Assembly (NCBI GenBank): GCA_028278035.1 | Contig: JANQFC010000026.1 | Span: forward strand, 82,327 to 146,326 | Length of the DNA: 64,000 bases | DNA from: Chlamydiales bacterium | GTDB lineage: Bacteria > Chlamydiota > Chlamydiia > Chlamydiales > SM23-39 | Direction of reading: 5' to 3' | Shown: positions 26,712 to 35,157 of the stretch, one piece after another | Layout: every line of letters begins with the position of its first letter | How positions within the stretch are numbered: the first letter of the stretch is position 1 | Made by a program: the position numbers and the translations under genes | Notes under the pieces: model-generated | What the model saw: the letters and a program-made list of their open reading frames with translations, nothing else | What the model was told of the DNA's origin: nothing | The model's database searches: none

Positions 26712-27339
26712 CTATTGTTGTAATTTTAATATTTTTTTTAGGGCCTTGTGTTATTTTTACTTTTTTGCCGATCGCTTCTATTATTGAAACATCATCAGTT
26801 ACTTGGATGTTATTTTTTTTGATGTAATCGAATCCTTTTTTCAAAAGATCAGTCTTTATTATTTGAGGAGTTTGTACTTCCCAAATAGCAGATCTGTTTA
26901 TTGTTTTAATTACATATCCCTCTAAATCGCATTTTTTCATGGTATTTATAGCTTTGTAGCCGATGACGGCAGCTTCATGGACTGTTGCATCGTTAAGGAC
27001 TTTTTTGACAGATTCTACATCGATAAAAGGCCTTGCGGCGTCGTGAATGCAGACAAAATCTGATTTTGGAGATATTTTTTGTAGTGCGTTAAAAACAGAG
27101 TCCTGTCTTTTTTTACCGGGAGAGGTGAATATAATATTTTTTTTTGCTATAAAAATATTTTTATATTCTTTTTCGCAGACTACTATAATTTCATCGATTT
27201 CTTCCATTGAATTGAATATATCAAAACTGTACTTGGCTATAGGCTTGTTATTTATTAGATGGTATTGTTTAGGAGTTACAGATCCGAATCTTTGTCCCTT
27301 ACCTCCAGACAACAATATACATGATATAAATTTTTTCAT
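26680..27339 (-). CDS. ispD: 2-C-methyl-D-erythritol 4-phosphate cytidylyltransferase
   Basis: IspD makes CDP-methylerythritol in the MEP isoprenoid pathway. The 219-residue protein has the nucleotide-binding signature LLSGGKGQRFGSVTPKQY at residues 9-26. The family motif VCIHDAARPFI is near residue 95, and T-I-N-R and the C-terminal I-T-T-I-D-D-L are present. It is the first gene of an ispD-truA pair. Its upstream neighbour is the SWIB gene, ended by a good terminator. Confidence 0.93.
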   Translation of the reverse strand: MKKFISCILLSGGKGQRFGSVTPKQYHLINNKPIAKYSFDIFNSMEEIDEIIVVCEKEYKNIFIAKKNIIFTSPGKKRQDSVFNALQKISPKSDFVCIHDAARPFIDVESVKKVLNDATVHEAAVIGYKAINTMKKCDLEGYVIKTINRSAIWEVQTPQIIKTDLLKKGFDYIKKNNIQVTDDVSIIEAIGKKVKITQGPKKNIKITTIDDLNYAKNIL

Positions 27340-27378
27340 AAGTAGCTGAATTTTTGAAGTATTATATCAAATGAGGAA

Positions 27379-27412
27379 AAAAACCCAAAGATGTAAAAAT
27401 CTTTGGGTTTTT
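27379..27412 (-). terminator. Rho-independent terminator after the SWIB gene
   Basis: A perfect 14-bp inverted repeat (AAAAACCCAAAGAT with ATCTTTGGGTTTTT) has a 6-nt loop. On the minus strand the stem is followed by a T-run. It lies 11 nt beyond the SWIB gene stop and separates it from ispD-truA. Confidence 0.88.
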
Positions 27413-27422
27413 GAAAAAAAGA

Positions 27423-27761
27423 TTAAGACAAGTGCTTGCTAACAAGTTTGGTCATTTTAAACATGTTCACTGATTTACATGATCCAAATACTTTGCCTAA
27501 AGCTGCGTCTGGATTGATGTTTCTTTTATTTTTCTTATCTTGTAGTTTCTTTCTTTTGATATAAGCCCAAAGTTTTTTAGTAACTTCAGTTCTTGGCATT
27601 GGTCCTTTTCCAACCACTGCAGCTAAAGTTGCACTAACTTTTAAAGGGGCCATGAATTTAGCATTGCTTTTTCTTTTAGTTTTTCTTTTTGTCTTAGTTT
27701 TTGTTTTTTTGACTTTTCTTTTAGTTTTAGTTTTTTTTCTTTTAACTTTTCTTTTTGCCAT
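27423..27761 (-). CDS. SWIB-domain protein with histone H1-like basic tail
   Basis: Residues 1-36 are almost only Lys, Arg and Thr in short KRK/KTK repeats, like chlamydial histone Hc2 and eukaryotic H1 tails. Residues about 38-112 form a SWIB/MDM2 domain (PLKVSATLAAVVG, LWAYIKRKKLQD, DAALGKVFG, LVSKHLS). SWIB proteins are chromatin-type factors found in Chlamydiae and eukaryotes; CT460 is at the same gene-order position beside prfB. The tail should bind DNA, suggesting a role in nucleoid condensation. AAAGGAG precedes the ATG, and a terminator follows. Confidence 0.9.
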   Translation of the reverse strand: MAKRKVKRKKTKTKRKVKKTKTKTKRKTKRKSNAKFMAPLKVSATLAAVVGKGPMPRTEVTKKLWAYIKRKKLQDKKNKRNINPDAALGKVFGSCKSVNMFKMTKLVSKHLS

Positions 27762-27940
27762 ATTATTTTCTCCTTTGAGACTGTTAAAGTTTAAAATAGT
27801 CTTCTATTTAAAAATTTTTATCTCTCTAGGTATTTTATAGTCAAAAGAAATCGTAAAAAAATATTTTAATTTTTTTTAAAGAAGTAGAAAAAAATAAGAA
27901 AAATAACTACTCTTAGATACTTCTGAGGAGCTTTTTAACT

Positions 27941-27974
27941 AAAAAAAGACAGCAAGAAAAAAAATCTTGCTGTC
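27941..27974 (-). terminator. Rho-independent terminator after the 118-aa membrane protein gene
   Basis: A perfect 10-bp stem GACAGCAAGA/TCTTGCTGTC with a 7-nt loop is followed by seven T on the minus strand. It lies 12 nt past the stop codon of the gene at 27986. Confidence 0.88.
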
Positions 27975-27985
27975 AAAGTTATTTT

Positions 27986-28342
27986 TTAGCTGGCAGGAGT
28001 TTCTGCTCTATTTGGCCCAAATATAATCATTAAAAGCATCGCTGTAATTGTAACTCCGATTGTTGCTCCAATTGCACCTTCTCTATGATTTGCTAAAAAT
28101 TCTTTTGTGTTATAGAAACTTGTTTTTAAGTACTGGAATCCAATTTTTCCCCATTCTGCTATATTTTCTTTAGCAGCTTTTAAAATGGAAAGAACTAATT
28201 TACCGATGGTTGCTACTCTTGTAGCTACATATCCACCAATTGAATTAAGATTTGACCCGGTCCATTTTATTGCTTTAACTGATACATCTTTAGTTGTATG
28301 ATAAGCATTGGCTGCCATTGATTTAATGCCTTCTGCTGTCAT
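27986..28342 (-). CDS. Small protein with one C-terminal membrane helix (118 aa)
   Basis: The family is unknown. Residues 1-85 look like amphipathic helices with Ala, Lys and Gly, reminiscent of LEA- or apolipoprotein-like repeats. A single hydrophobic segment (about 90-110) precedes a short polar tail. A perfect AGGAGGT ribosome site and a strong terminator mark it as an independently and probably highly expressed gene. It lies between the SWIB gene and prfB. Confidence 0.6.
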   Translation of the reverse strand: MTAEGIKSMAANAYHTTKDVSVKAIKWTGSNLNSIGGYVATRVATIGKLVLSILKAAKENIAEWGKIGFQYLKTSFYNTKEFLANHREGAIGATIGVTITAMLLMIIFGPNRAETPAS

Positions 28343-28518
28343 GAATACCTCCTGCTGAAGTTTTTAATTTTTTAAATAAATTATGAAATATTATAACCTG
28401 CTTTTGTTTATTGTAAAGAAAAGATCAAAATTTATTCAAAAGAAGCTCGGATTATTTTATTTTTTATTTTTATTAGCTTTGTGTTATTATTTTATCTTTC
28501 AAAGACATAGGAGAAAAT

Positions 28519-29614
28519 ATGAAAGAAGATGTGCAGAAAAGAGTGGATGATATTGAAAATAGATTAACTCATATGTGGAGGTATCTTTGACTTAGAAAAA
28601 AAGGAAAAAAAGATAAAAAAATTAGAAAATGAGATGGTAGCATCTGATTTTTGGGATAATGCAGAAAAGGCGCAAAAAACAGTCAAAGAATTAAATATTT
28701 TGAAGTCATGGACCGTTCCTTATAAAGATCTTGTCGAACGAAGTAAGGATTTTACAGAATTATTTATAGAGGCCGAAAAAGAAAATGATGACAGTTTGAT
28801 AAATGATTTATATAAGGAACTAGGTCAGATAGAACATCTATTAGAAGATCTTGAAGTTAAAAAGATGCTTTCGCATGAGTTGGATCCAAAGAGTTGTTAT
28901 TTAAGTATTAATTCGGGGGCAGGAGGAACGGAGTCTTGTGATTGGGCTCAAATGTTGGCCAGAATGTATGAAAGATATGCCGCTAGAAAAAAATACAAAC
29001 TATCAATCATCGACAAGGTGGATGGTGATGTTGCCGGAATTAAGAGTATTACTTATAAGATTGAAGGGGATTTTGCATATGGTTATTGCAAATCAGAAAA
29101 AGGAGTTCATAGATTAGTTAGAATTTCTCCTTTTGACGCTAATAAGAGAAGACATACCAGTTTTGCATCAGTAGATATTTCTCCTATTATAGAGGAAGAT
29201 ATTGAAATTGAAGTAAAGCCGGAAGATATTAGAATAGATACGTTCAGAGCATCGGGGGCTGGAGGTCAGCATGTCAATGTTACAGACTCTGCTGTTAGAA
29301 TGACCCATATGCCAACAGGAATTGTAGTAACATCTCAAAGTGAAAGAAGCCAAATTCAAAATAGACAGACTTGTTATCAGATGTTAAAATCCAAACTTTA
29401 TGAAAGAGAAGTTTTTGAAAGAGAGGAAAAACTGCAAAAGATATCGGGAGAAAAAAAGAAAATAGAATGGGGATCACAAATTAGAAGTTATGTTTTTCAG
29501 CCTTATACATTAGTAAAAGATACAAGAACTAAGTATGAGACATCTAACGTTAATGGAGTTTTAGATGGAGATATCGAAGGGTTTGTTAATGCTTATTTAA
29601 AGGAATATAGTTAA
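28519..29614 (+). CDS. prfB: Peptide chain release factor 2 with programmed +1 frameshift
   Basis: RF2 ends translation at UGA and UAA. The gene starts at ATG 28519 (TAGGAG upstream), reads 23 codons to an in-frame TGA at 28588-28590, then continues in the +1 frame from GAC at 28589. The shift site is GGAGG-TAT-CTT-TGA-C, nearly identical to the classic autoregulatory site, with an internal Shine-Dalgarno. The remaining protein has the SPF tripeptide (RISPFDANK) and GGQ (GAGGQHVNVTDS). The translated product is about 364 residues, normal for RF2. Annotating only the downstream frame would lose the N-terminus. Confidence 0.96.
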
Positions 29615-30105
29615 TGGATGATTTAGATATTAGATATACAAGAGTAGATGATTATCCTCATCTTTTAAGTTGGCTTAAGGATCCTGATATTAATAGATGG
29701 TTTCCTATGTCTTCCGATAAGGAAATTGAGGACGTTGCTAAAAATTGGATAGGGTTTTCTAAATATAATTCCAGCTTAACCGGAATATATAAAAATGAAG
29801 TGTGTGCTGTAGGTACTATCTTTTTAATGTCATATAAAAAAATCATGCATCACGCCATGTTTTATCTGGTTGTAAAAAAAGATTTGCAGAAAAAAGGCAT
29901 AGGCTCTTCAATGCTTAAAAATATACTTAATTTAGCTAAAAATTATTTTAAGTTTGAAGGATTGTTTGCTGAAACTTATGAAGGCTGTCCGATAATTGAT
30001 GTACTTAAAAAAATGAAGTTTAATGAATGTGCCGATCAGCCTATGTTCGTTCAGGAAAAAGATGGTCAGTTTTTATCAAGAATACTTTTGGACATATGGT
30101 TTTAA
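29614..30105 (+). CDS. GNAT acetyltransferase 1
   Basis: The 163-residue protein has the GNAT fold with the acetyl-CoA-binding loop QKKGIGSSML near residue 91. The start (DIRYTRVDDYPHLLSWL) resembles RimI/YhhY-type enzymes. Its ATG shares one base with the prfB stop. A second copy follows directly. Chlamydia has one such gene (CT458) between prfB and yebC. The acceptor substrate is unknown. Confidence 0.82.
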   Translation: MDDLDIRYTRVDDYPHLLSWLKDPDINRWFPMSSDKEIEDVAKNWIGFSKYNSSLTGIYKNEVCAVGTIFLMSYKKIMHHAMFYLVVKKDLQKKGIGSSMLKNILNLAKNYFKFEGLFAETYEGCPIIDVLKKMKFNECADQPMFVQEKDGQFLSRILLDIWF

Positions 30106-30594
30106 ATGGATATTAAAATAAGATTTGCAGAAAAAAGCGACACTAAATATTTAATCAAATGGCTTGATGATCCAGAAGTATTAAAATGGTTTCCCATGTG
30201 CAATAAAATTGAGGTGGACGATTCTGTTCGGATTTGGATGAGCTATGCGCAGTATAAGGCAGTGTTGACTGCTGAATTAGATGATAAACCTGTTGGCAAT
30301 GCTCTTATATATTTACAACCATATAAAAAATTAGCCCACCAGGCCTTATTTGCTATTATTTTGGATAAAGATTATAGGGGTAGGGGTATAGGAACGAAAC
30401 TTTTAGATGAGCTTTTTAAACTAGCCAAAGATAGGTTTAAATTAAAATTTCTACATTTGGAAGTATATCAAGGAAATCCAGCTGAAAGATTATATGAGAA
30501 AATGGGTTTTGTTAAATATGGTGTTCACAAAAAGTTCTTAAAAGATACGGACGGTACATACTACGATAAAATAATGATGCAAAAAGCGTTGTAA
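30106..30594 (+). CDS. GNAT acetyltransferase 2
   Basis: This 162-residue paralogue of the preceding gene begins on the next base after its stop. It has a better acetyl-CoA loop, RGRGIGTKLLDE, near residue 88, and the same W-F-P-M motif near residue 32 (LKWFPMCN versus NRWFPMSS). The pair arose by tandem duplication; divergence is large enough that distinct substrates are plausible. Its stop overlaps the next gene by 1 nt. Confidence 0.84.
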   Translation: MDIKIRFAEKSDTKYLIKWLDDPEVLKWFPMCNKIEVDDSVRIWMSYAQYKAVLTAELDDKPVGNALIYLQPYKKLAHQALFAIILDKDYRGRGIGTKLLDELFKLAKDRFKLKFLHLEVYQGNPAERLYEKMGFVKYGVHKKFLKDTDGTYYDKIMMQKAL

Positions 30595-31268
30595 TGCTAA
30601 ATTTACTGCAAAATAAACTTAAAGCTCTTTCTAAAAAGAAAGTTCATATTAAAGTAAAAGAATATAAATCGACTTATATCAGTGTTTATAAAGATAGATA
30701 TAATATTAAAATATCTTTGCACTCTTTATTTTTGTCAGCTCCTCAAGAAATTATAGATGCTATTGTTAATTATTCCGTCAAGAAAGATGTTTTAGCTTTT
30801 AAAGAGATTAAAAAATACGCTGCCAATTATTTTTCTAAAATAGATTATTCTCATAAGTTAGACAAAAAAAAGCTTGTGTCTAAAGGTAAGTATTATGACT
30901 TGCAGCAGATTTATAATAATTTAAATGATATCTATTTTGAGGGTAAATTAAATTTAAATATTACATGGTTTACAACAAAATATAGAAATTTTTCTCATTT
31001 TACTTTTGGATCTTATGACAAATCAGTAAAGCTTATTAAAATAAATTATTTATTAGACAGCGACAAAGTTCCGTTTTATTTTATAAATTATGTCGTATAT
31101 CATGAGATCTTACATCATATTTTTCCGGAAACCATAGATGAAAATGCAAGAAGATGTCATCATGGACCGGATTTTAAAAAAAAAGAAAAACAATTTCCCT
31201 ATTATAAAGAAGCTGTTTATTGGGAAAAAAAACATTTTAAGATAAGGAAACTCTATGGCAGGACATAG
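30594..31268 (+). CDS. SprT-like zinc metalloprotein
   Basis: The 224-residue protein ends in a SprT-like domain: VVYHEILHH (HExxH, about residues 170-174), with CHHGPDF downstream supplying the third zinc ligand. Relatives include bacterial SprT and the eukaryotic Spartan protease. The basic N-terminal half is lineage-specific. It sits in the prfB-GNAT-GNAT operon, and its last 14 nt overlap yebC. Proteolytic activity is not certain, since many bacterial SprT proteins are uncharacterised. Confidence 0.75.
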   Translation: MLNLLQNKLKALSKKKVHIKVKEYKSTYISVYKDRYNIKISLHSLFLSAPQEIIDAIVNYSVKKDVLAFKEIKKYAANYFSKIDYSHKLDKKKLVSKGKYYDLQQIYNNLNDIYFEGKLNLNITWFTTKYRNFSHFTFGSYDKSVKLIKINYLLDSDKVPFYFINYVVYHEILHHIFPETIDENARRCHHGPDFKKKEKQFPYYKEAVYWEKKHFKIRKLYGRT

Positions 31269-31959
31269 TAAATGGGCAAATATTAAACATAAAAAAGAAA
31301 GGGCAGATAAGAAAAAAGGTAAACTTTTTTCTAGAATTGCTAAAGAAATTATTACCGCGGTAAAACACGGCGGGCCTGATGTTCAGGCTAATCCTAAACT
31401 TAAAATGATTCTGCAAAAAGCCAAAGATGCTAATTTATCGAATGATGTAATCGAAAGAAATATTAAAAAGGCAAGCTCAAAGGATCAAAAAGATTATTTG
31501 GAACTGTCTTATGAATTATATGGTTTTGGTGGTGTTGGTATAATTGCAGATATCATGACTGATAATAAAAATAGGATAGCATCTGATATTAGAATAGCTA
31601 CCAACAAGTGCGGAGGGACAATAGCATCTCCGGGATCTGTAAGTTTTAACTTTTCCAAAAAGGGAATGATCAAGATTGATAAAAAGTTAATGCCAGAAGA
31701 TGAGCTTTTTATGCATGCAACAGATGCTGGAGCAGAAGATTTTATAATAGACGATGATAATTATGTGGTTATTACGAAACCGGAAGATCTGCATGCTGTA
31801 AAAGATAAGTTAAATCTAAAATGTGAATCTACTTTGGAGATGATCCCTAAAACTTACATTGAATGTTCTGAAGAGGATACAGACTCTAATATCAAGCTTA
31901 TCGAATTTTTAGAGAATTTAGATGATGTAGATGTTGTCTACCATAATATGAAAGTTTAA
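31255..31959 (+). CDS. yebC: YebC/PmpR family protein
   Basis: The start MAGHSKWANIKHKKERADK is diagnostic of this family. The 234-residue length is standard, and the central GFGGVGIIADIMTDNKNR motif is present. YebC proteins were described as transcription regulators; recent work links them to translation of proline-rich stretches. The gene ends the prfB operon and overlaps the SprT-like gene by 14 nt, matching the CT457-CT459 neighbourhood in Chlamydia. Confidence 0.95.
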   Translation: MAGHSKWANIKHKKERADKKKGKLFSRIAKEIITAVKHGGPDVQANPKLKMILQKAKDANLSNDVIERNIKKASSKDQKDYLELSYELYGFGGVGIIADIMTDNKNRIASDIRIATNKCGGTIASPGSVSFNFSKKGMIKIDKKLMPEDELFMHATDAGAEDFIIDDDNYVVITKPEDLHAVKDKLNLKCESTLEMIPKTYIECSEEDTDSNIKLIEFLENLDDVDVVYHNMKV

Positions 31960-32020
31960 AATTAAAAAAGGAATATTGTATAGCCAATGGGAACGCTGTA
32001 GTGGAAAATAAGTGCAACTT

Positions 32021-32361
32021 AGAGATCATCTAACCCACCTAAGCCAGATGGGTTTCATTTATCTGTTTATATTCAAACGTATCCTGAAATAAGACGTGTG
32101 TTTATGTAGGACGATATTGGTCAACAGATTGTTAAAATGTATCCAAGATTAGAGTACTATAATTTTGATTGGAGCCATATTTCTGATGGCAGCACACAAT
32201 ACGATATTGATTGGAAGGCAGTGTTTTTAAGAGATTTGCAAGAAATAGTACTTAGAATTCAAGGATTATCTAGTCATAGTCCAATTTTTATAAGCCTTAT
32301 TCCAAATGATGGTTATTGGTGCACTATTGATGAATATTCTAGACATGTTTCTCCGGAATAA
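32021..32361 (+). pseudogene. Probable decayed ORF
   Basis: A single frame reads from 32021 to the stop at 32359-32361 and is broken once by TAG at 32107-32109. The part before (HLSVYIQTYPEIRRVFM) and the part after (DDIGQQIVKMYPRLEYYNFDWS) look like one continuous acidic, aromatic-rich protein. The second part alone could start at ATG 32137 (74 aa) but lacks a ribosome site. The 412-nt stretch between yebC and the DMT transporter contains nothing else I can identify. Confidence 0.35.
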
Positions 32362-32371
32362 GCGTAAATGT

Positions 32372-33247
32372 TTATCTTCTGGGTTTTCTGGAGAATTGAA
32401 TAATAAATATATTTCCAGCTAGTACCAAGACTATTCCTAGCCAGGATATAATGTTGGGGATATCTTTGAAATAGAACCGATCAAAAATAAAACTAAATAT
32501 TATACTAATGTACAAAAGAGTAGATGTTATTTTAGCGGGGGCATAAACAGATGCCCTTATTAAAAAATCCTGATAAAATGTTCCGGTTAAACCAATAGCC
32601 ATTAATAAATATAAAGTTTTTAGATCAGGTGTTTTCCAGTTAAATATCAATAAGAAACCGCTTAGGATTGCAGCAAAGAACATATAGTAAAAAAGTGAAG
32701 TGTTAGGATGGTCTTTAATGCTTAGTTTTCTAATGAAAATAAAAGTAATGCCGGATAATAGACCGGCTATTAGCGCATATAATGCTTTTGGCTCAAATGA
32801 CAAATAGCCCGGATTTATTATTAAAATAACACCTAAAAATCCTGTTAAAACAGCTATCCAGTGCTTGTATGTTACATGATGATGTAAAAACAAAACACCG
32901 ATCAATAAAATAAAAAGCGTATTTGTCATTACTAATACATTTGCTTCTACTAGAGATATAAATCTTATTGAATAATACAAAAAAAACATTGCCAGAAGAG
33001 ACAGCACAGCTCTTATAAAATGAAGCTTTACATGCTTGATTCTTAGATGTATTACCTTATATTTTATTCTTTTGATAAATATCCATAAAGAAATATAGAC
33101 AAGTCCTAGAGAAAATCTGGAAAATAAGATCATATTAGTATTGGTGTCAGGCACTACAATTTTGGTCAAGAATATCATGATGCTTAATGATATTGCAGCC
33201 AATATTGCTAAGATAACACCTTTTTTTAAGTTAAAATTTTTGTCCAT
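32372..33247 (-). CDS. EamA/DMT-family transporter
   Basis: The 291-residue protein has ten predicted transmembrane helices in two EamA repeats (about residues 10-140 and 150-285). Motifs include GVILIINPG at the end of the first half. Intracellular bacteria use DMT carriers to import S-adenosylmethionine and other host metabolites; the Chlamydia SAM/SAH transporter is of this superfamily. Substrate cannot be settled by eye. The gene is monocistronic and divergent from the NamZ-like gene. Confidence 0.8.
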   Translation of the reverse strand: MDKNFNLKKGVILAILAAISLSIMIFLTKIVVPDTNTNMILFSRFSLGLVYISLWIFIKRIKYKVIHLRIKHVKLHFIRAVLSLLAMFFLYYSIRFISLVEANVLVMTNTLFILLIGVLFLHHHVTYKHWIAVLTGFLGVILIINPGYLSFEPKALYALIAGLLSGITFIFIRKLSIKDHPNTSLFYYMFFAAILSGFLLIFNWKTPDLKTLYLLMAIGLTGTFYQDFLIRASVYAPAKITSTLLYISIIFSFIFDRFYFKDIPNIISWLGIVLVLAGNIFIIQFSRKPRR

Positions 33248-33319
33248 AATTTAAGAGTAATAAAAAAAATAATGATTTTCAATCTCATTTTATGATAAAA
33301 ATTTTGTAGAGGGTTATTT

Positions 33320-34537
33320 ATGATGAAGAGAATCTTTATTTTTTTATTTTTAATTTTTTCTAATATTTCATTTGCAGCAATTGATCTGGGAGTAGACGTT
33401 TTTTTTAAAACATCCTATCCGACTTTAAAAAATAAGAGACTTGCATTGATTGTTAATCATACCAGTGTTGACAAGGATTTAAAAAATACTTTGGATTTAT
33501 TTTTGGAAGATGAAAATTATAACGTTGTATCTTTGTTTTCCCCAGAGCACGGCGTTAATGGATCATTTCATGCAGGAGACAAGATAGATCATACAAAATT
33601 TCAAGATATTAAGGTTTTTAGCCTTCACGGGCAGACCAAGAGACCAAATAGCGAAATGCTAAAAAATGTAGATGCTATTGTTTATGATATACAGGAAATT
33701 GGCTGCAGGGGTTACACATATGCAACAACTCTATTTTATGTGATGGAAGAAGCTGCAAAGAAAAAAATAAAGGTACTGGTTTTGGATAGGCCCAATCCCA
33801 TAAATGGGTTGATCACAGACGGGCCTATGTTAGATGATGAGATGAGATCTTTTTTGGGTTATATTAATGTACCCTATTGTCATGGCATGACAATAGGAGA
33901 GCTGGCAATGTTCTTTAATGGTGAGTATAAAATTGGCTGTGATTTAAAAGTTGTTCAAATGAATGGTTGGAAAAGAGAGATGAGTTATGAAGATACCGGG
34001 CTTTACTGGATACCGACATCACCTCACATACCGGAGCCGGACTCTCCTTTTTATTGTGCCTCTACCGGTATTATAGGAGAGTTGGAGCTCGTTAATATTG
34101 GGATAGGATATACCATGCCTTTTAAAGTAATAGGAGCTTCATGGATAAACGGTAGAGATTTTGCAAAACAATTAAATAAACAAAATTTAAAGGGAGTGAG
34201 ATTTATTCCTTTTTATTACAAGCCTTATTACGGTGCGTATAAAGGCAAGAACTTAGAGGGAGTTAAAATAGTAATAACTGACAGAAAAAAATATAGGCCT
34301 CTGGCCGTTCAATATCTTTTAATAGGTATGTTAAAGTCTTTGTATCCTGAGAAAGTAGAGGCTAAGTTAAATACCATATCTCAGCAAAAAATAGATGCTT
34401 TCTGCAAGGTAAACGGAAATAAGAAAATTTTTGATATATTAAAAAATGAGAAATATGCGGCCTGGAAGATGATCCAGTTTGAAGAAGATAAAGTAAAAGC
34501 CTTTTTAGAAGTAAAGAAACGCTATGAGCTTTATTGA
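33320..34537 (+). CDS. NamZ-like (DUF1343) exo-beta-N-acetylmuramidase
   Basis: The 405-residue protein begins with a signal peptide (about 1-20, ending SNISFA) and covers the full DUF1343 domain. Features are NKRLALIVNHTS, SPEHGVNG, GHGY-type YDIQEIGCRGYTY near residue 125, and VLDRPNPINGL near 155. NamZ cleaves terminal MurNAc from peptidoglycan fragments. In this setting it suggests periplasmic turnover or scavenging of cell-wall sugars. AGAGGG precedes two consecutive ATGs. The gene converges on the CDP-alcohol transferase with 29 nt between, which include part of an 18-bp perfect palindrome at 34556-34573. Confidence 0.85.
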   Translation: MMKRIFIFLFLIFSNISFAAIDLGVDVFFKTSYPTLKNKRLALIVNHTSVDKDLKNTLDLFLEDENYNVVSLFSPEHGVNGSFHAGDKIDHTKFQDIKVFSLHGQTKRPNSEMLKNVDAIVYDIQEIGCRGYTYATTLFYVMEEAAKKKIKVLVLDRPNPINGLITDGPMLDDEMRSFLGYINVPYCHGMTIGELAMFFNGEYKIGCDLKVVQMNGWKREMSYEDTGLYWIPTSPHIPEPDSPFYCASTGIIGELELVNIGIGYTMPFKVIGASWINGRDFAKQLNKQNLKGVRFIPFYYKPYYGAYKGKNLEGVKIVITDRKKYRPLAVQYLLIGMLKSLYPEKVEAKLNTISQQKIDAFCKVNGNKKIFDILKNEKYAAWKMIQFEEDKVKAFLEVKKRYELY

Positions 34538-34566
34538 TTGTTGGTATGTTTTATTTCAATAATTAA

Positions 34567-35157
34567 TTATTGAGTCTGTTTTTTATATTCGGAGATTCTC
34601 ATAAGTGATGTTAAGATCACTAGTGATACAAAAACGGTTGCTAGCATATAGAAATAATGATTGAATAAAATCATTAGTATAAAAAATATAAAGGTCTCTG
34701 TTCTTTCCATTATGCCGGAAGAATAATGGAAACTTTTTTTTGTGTTGTTTTCGGAAAAAATTCCGATAGTTAAAAATGATGTTACACATAAAAGACAAGC
34801 TCCTAGCATAACAAGGCATGTAAATGCTCGATGATCAGGATCTGCAAAAAACAAGGAAAGTATAATAAAAAACTCTACTACTCTATCAGAATAAATATCT
34901 AAAATTGTGCCGAGATTTGATTTTTTATTTTGAAGTCTTGCAATAGAACCGTCTAAAGTATCAAAATAACCCGATAGAAGTAAGATTAAAGAGCCGGTTA
35001 TTTTGTAGTTATATATGATAAAAAATGAAGATATGATTCCTGTTACACAGCCTATAAGGGTTATTATGTTAGGATGGATCTTAGTGATAAGCTTGAACTT
35101 TAAAATTGGATCGACTGCTATTTTTTGATAGGGCGTTCTAAAGTTAGTGTCTAACAT
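34567..35157 (-). CDS. CDP-alcohol phosphatidyltransferase family protein
   Basis: The 196-residue membrane protein has the CDP-OH-P signature D-x2-DG-x2-AR-x8-G-x3-D-x3-D, seen as FDTLDGSIARLQ...LGTILDIYSDR near residues 65-92. Several membrane helices follow. Such enzymes make phospholipids by displacing CMP from CDP-diacylglycerol or a related donor. It is the last gene of a three-gene operon and overlaps the VTT-domain gene by 14 nt. Whether it makes PG-phosphate or another lipid is unclear. Confidence 0.85.
   Translation of the reverse strand: MLDTNFRTPYQKIAVDPILKFKLITKIHPNIITLIGCVTGIISSFFIIYNYKITGSLILLLSGYFDTLDGSIARLQNKKSNLGTILDIYSDRVVEFFIILSLFFADPDHRAFTCLVMLGACLLCVTSFLTIGIFSENNTKKSFHYSSGIMERTETFIFFILMILFNHYFYMLATVFVSLVILTSLMRISEYKKQTQ

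Noticed and set aside
28634..29614. prfB starting at the in-frame ATG 28634
   Set aside because: The frameshift signal and the missing N-terminal helices show that translation starts at 28519.
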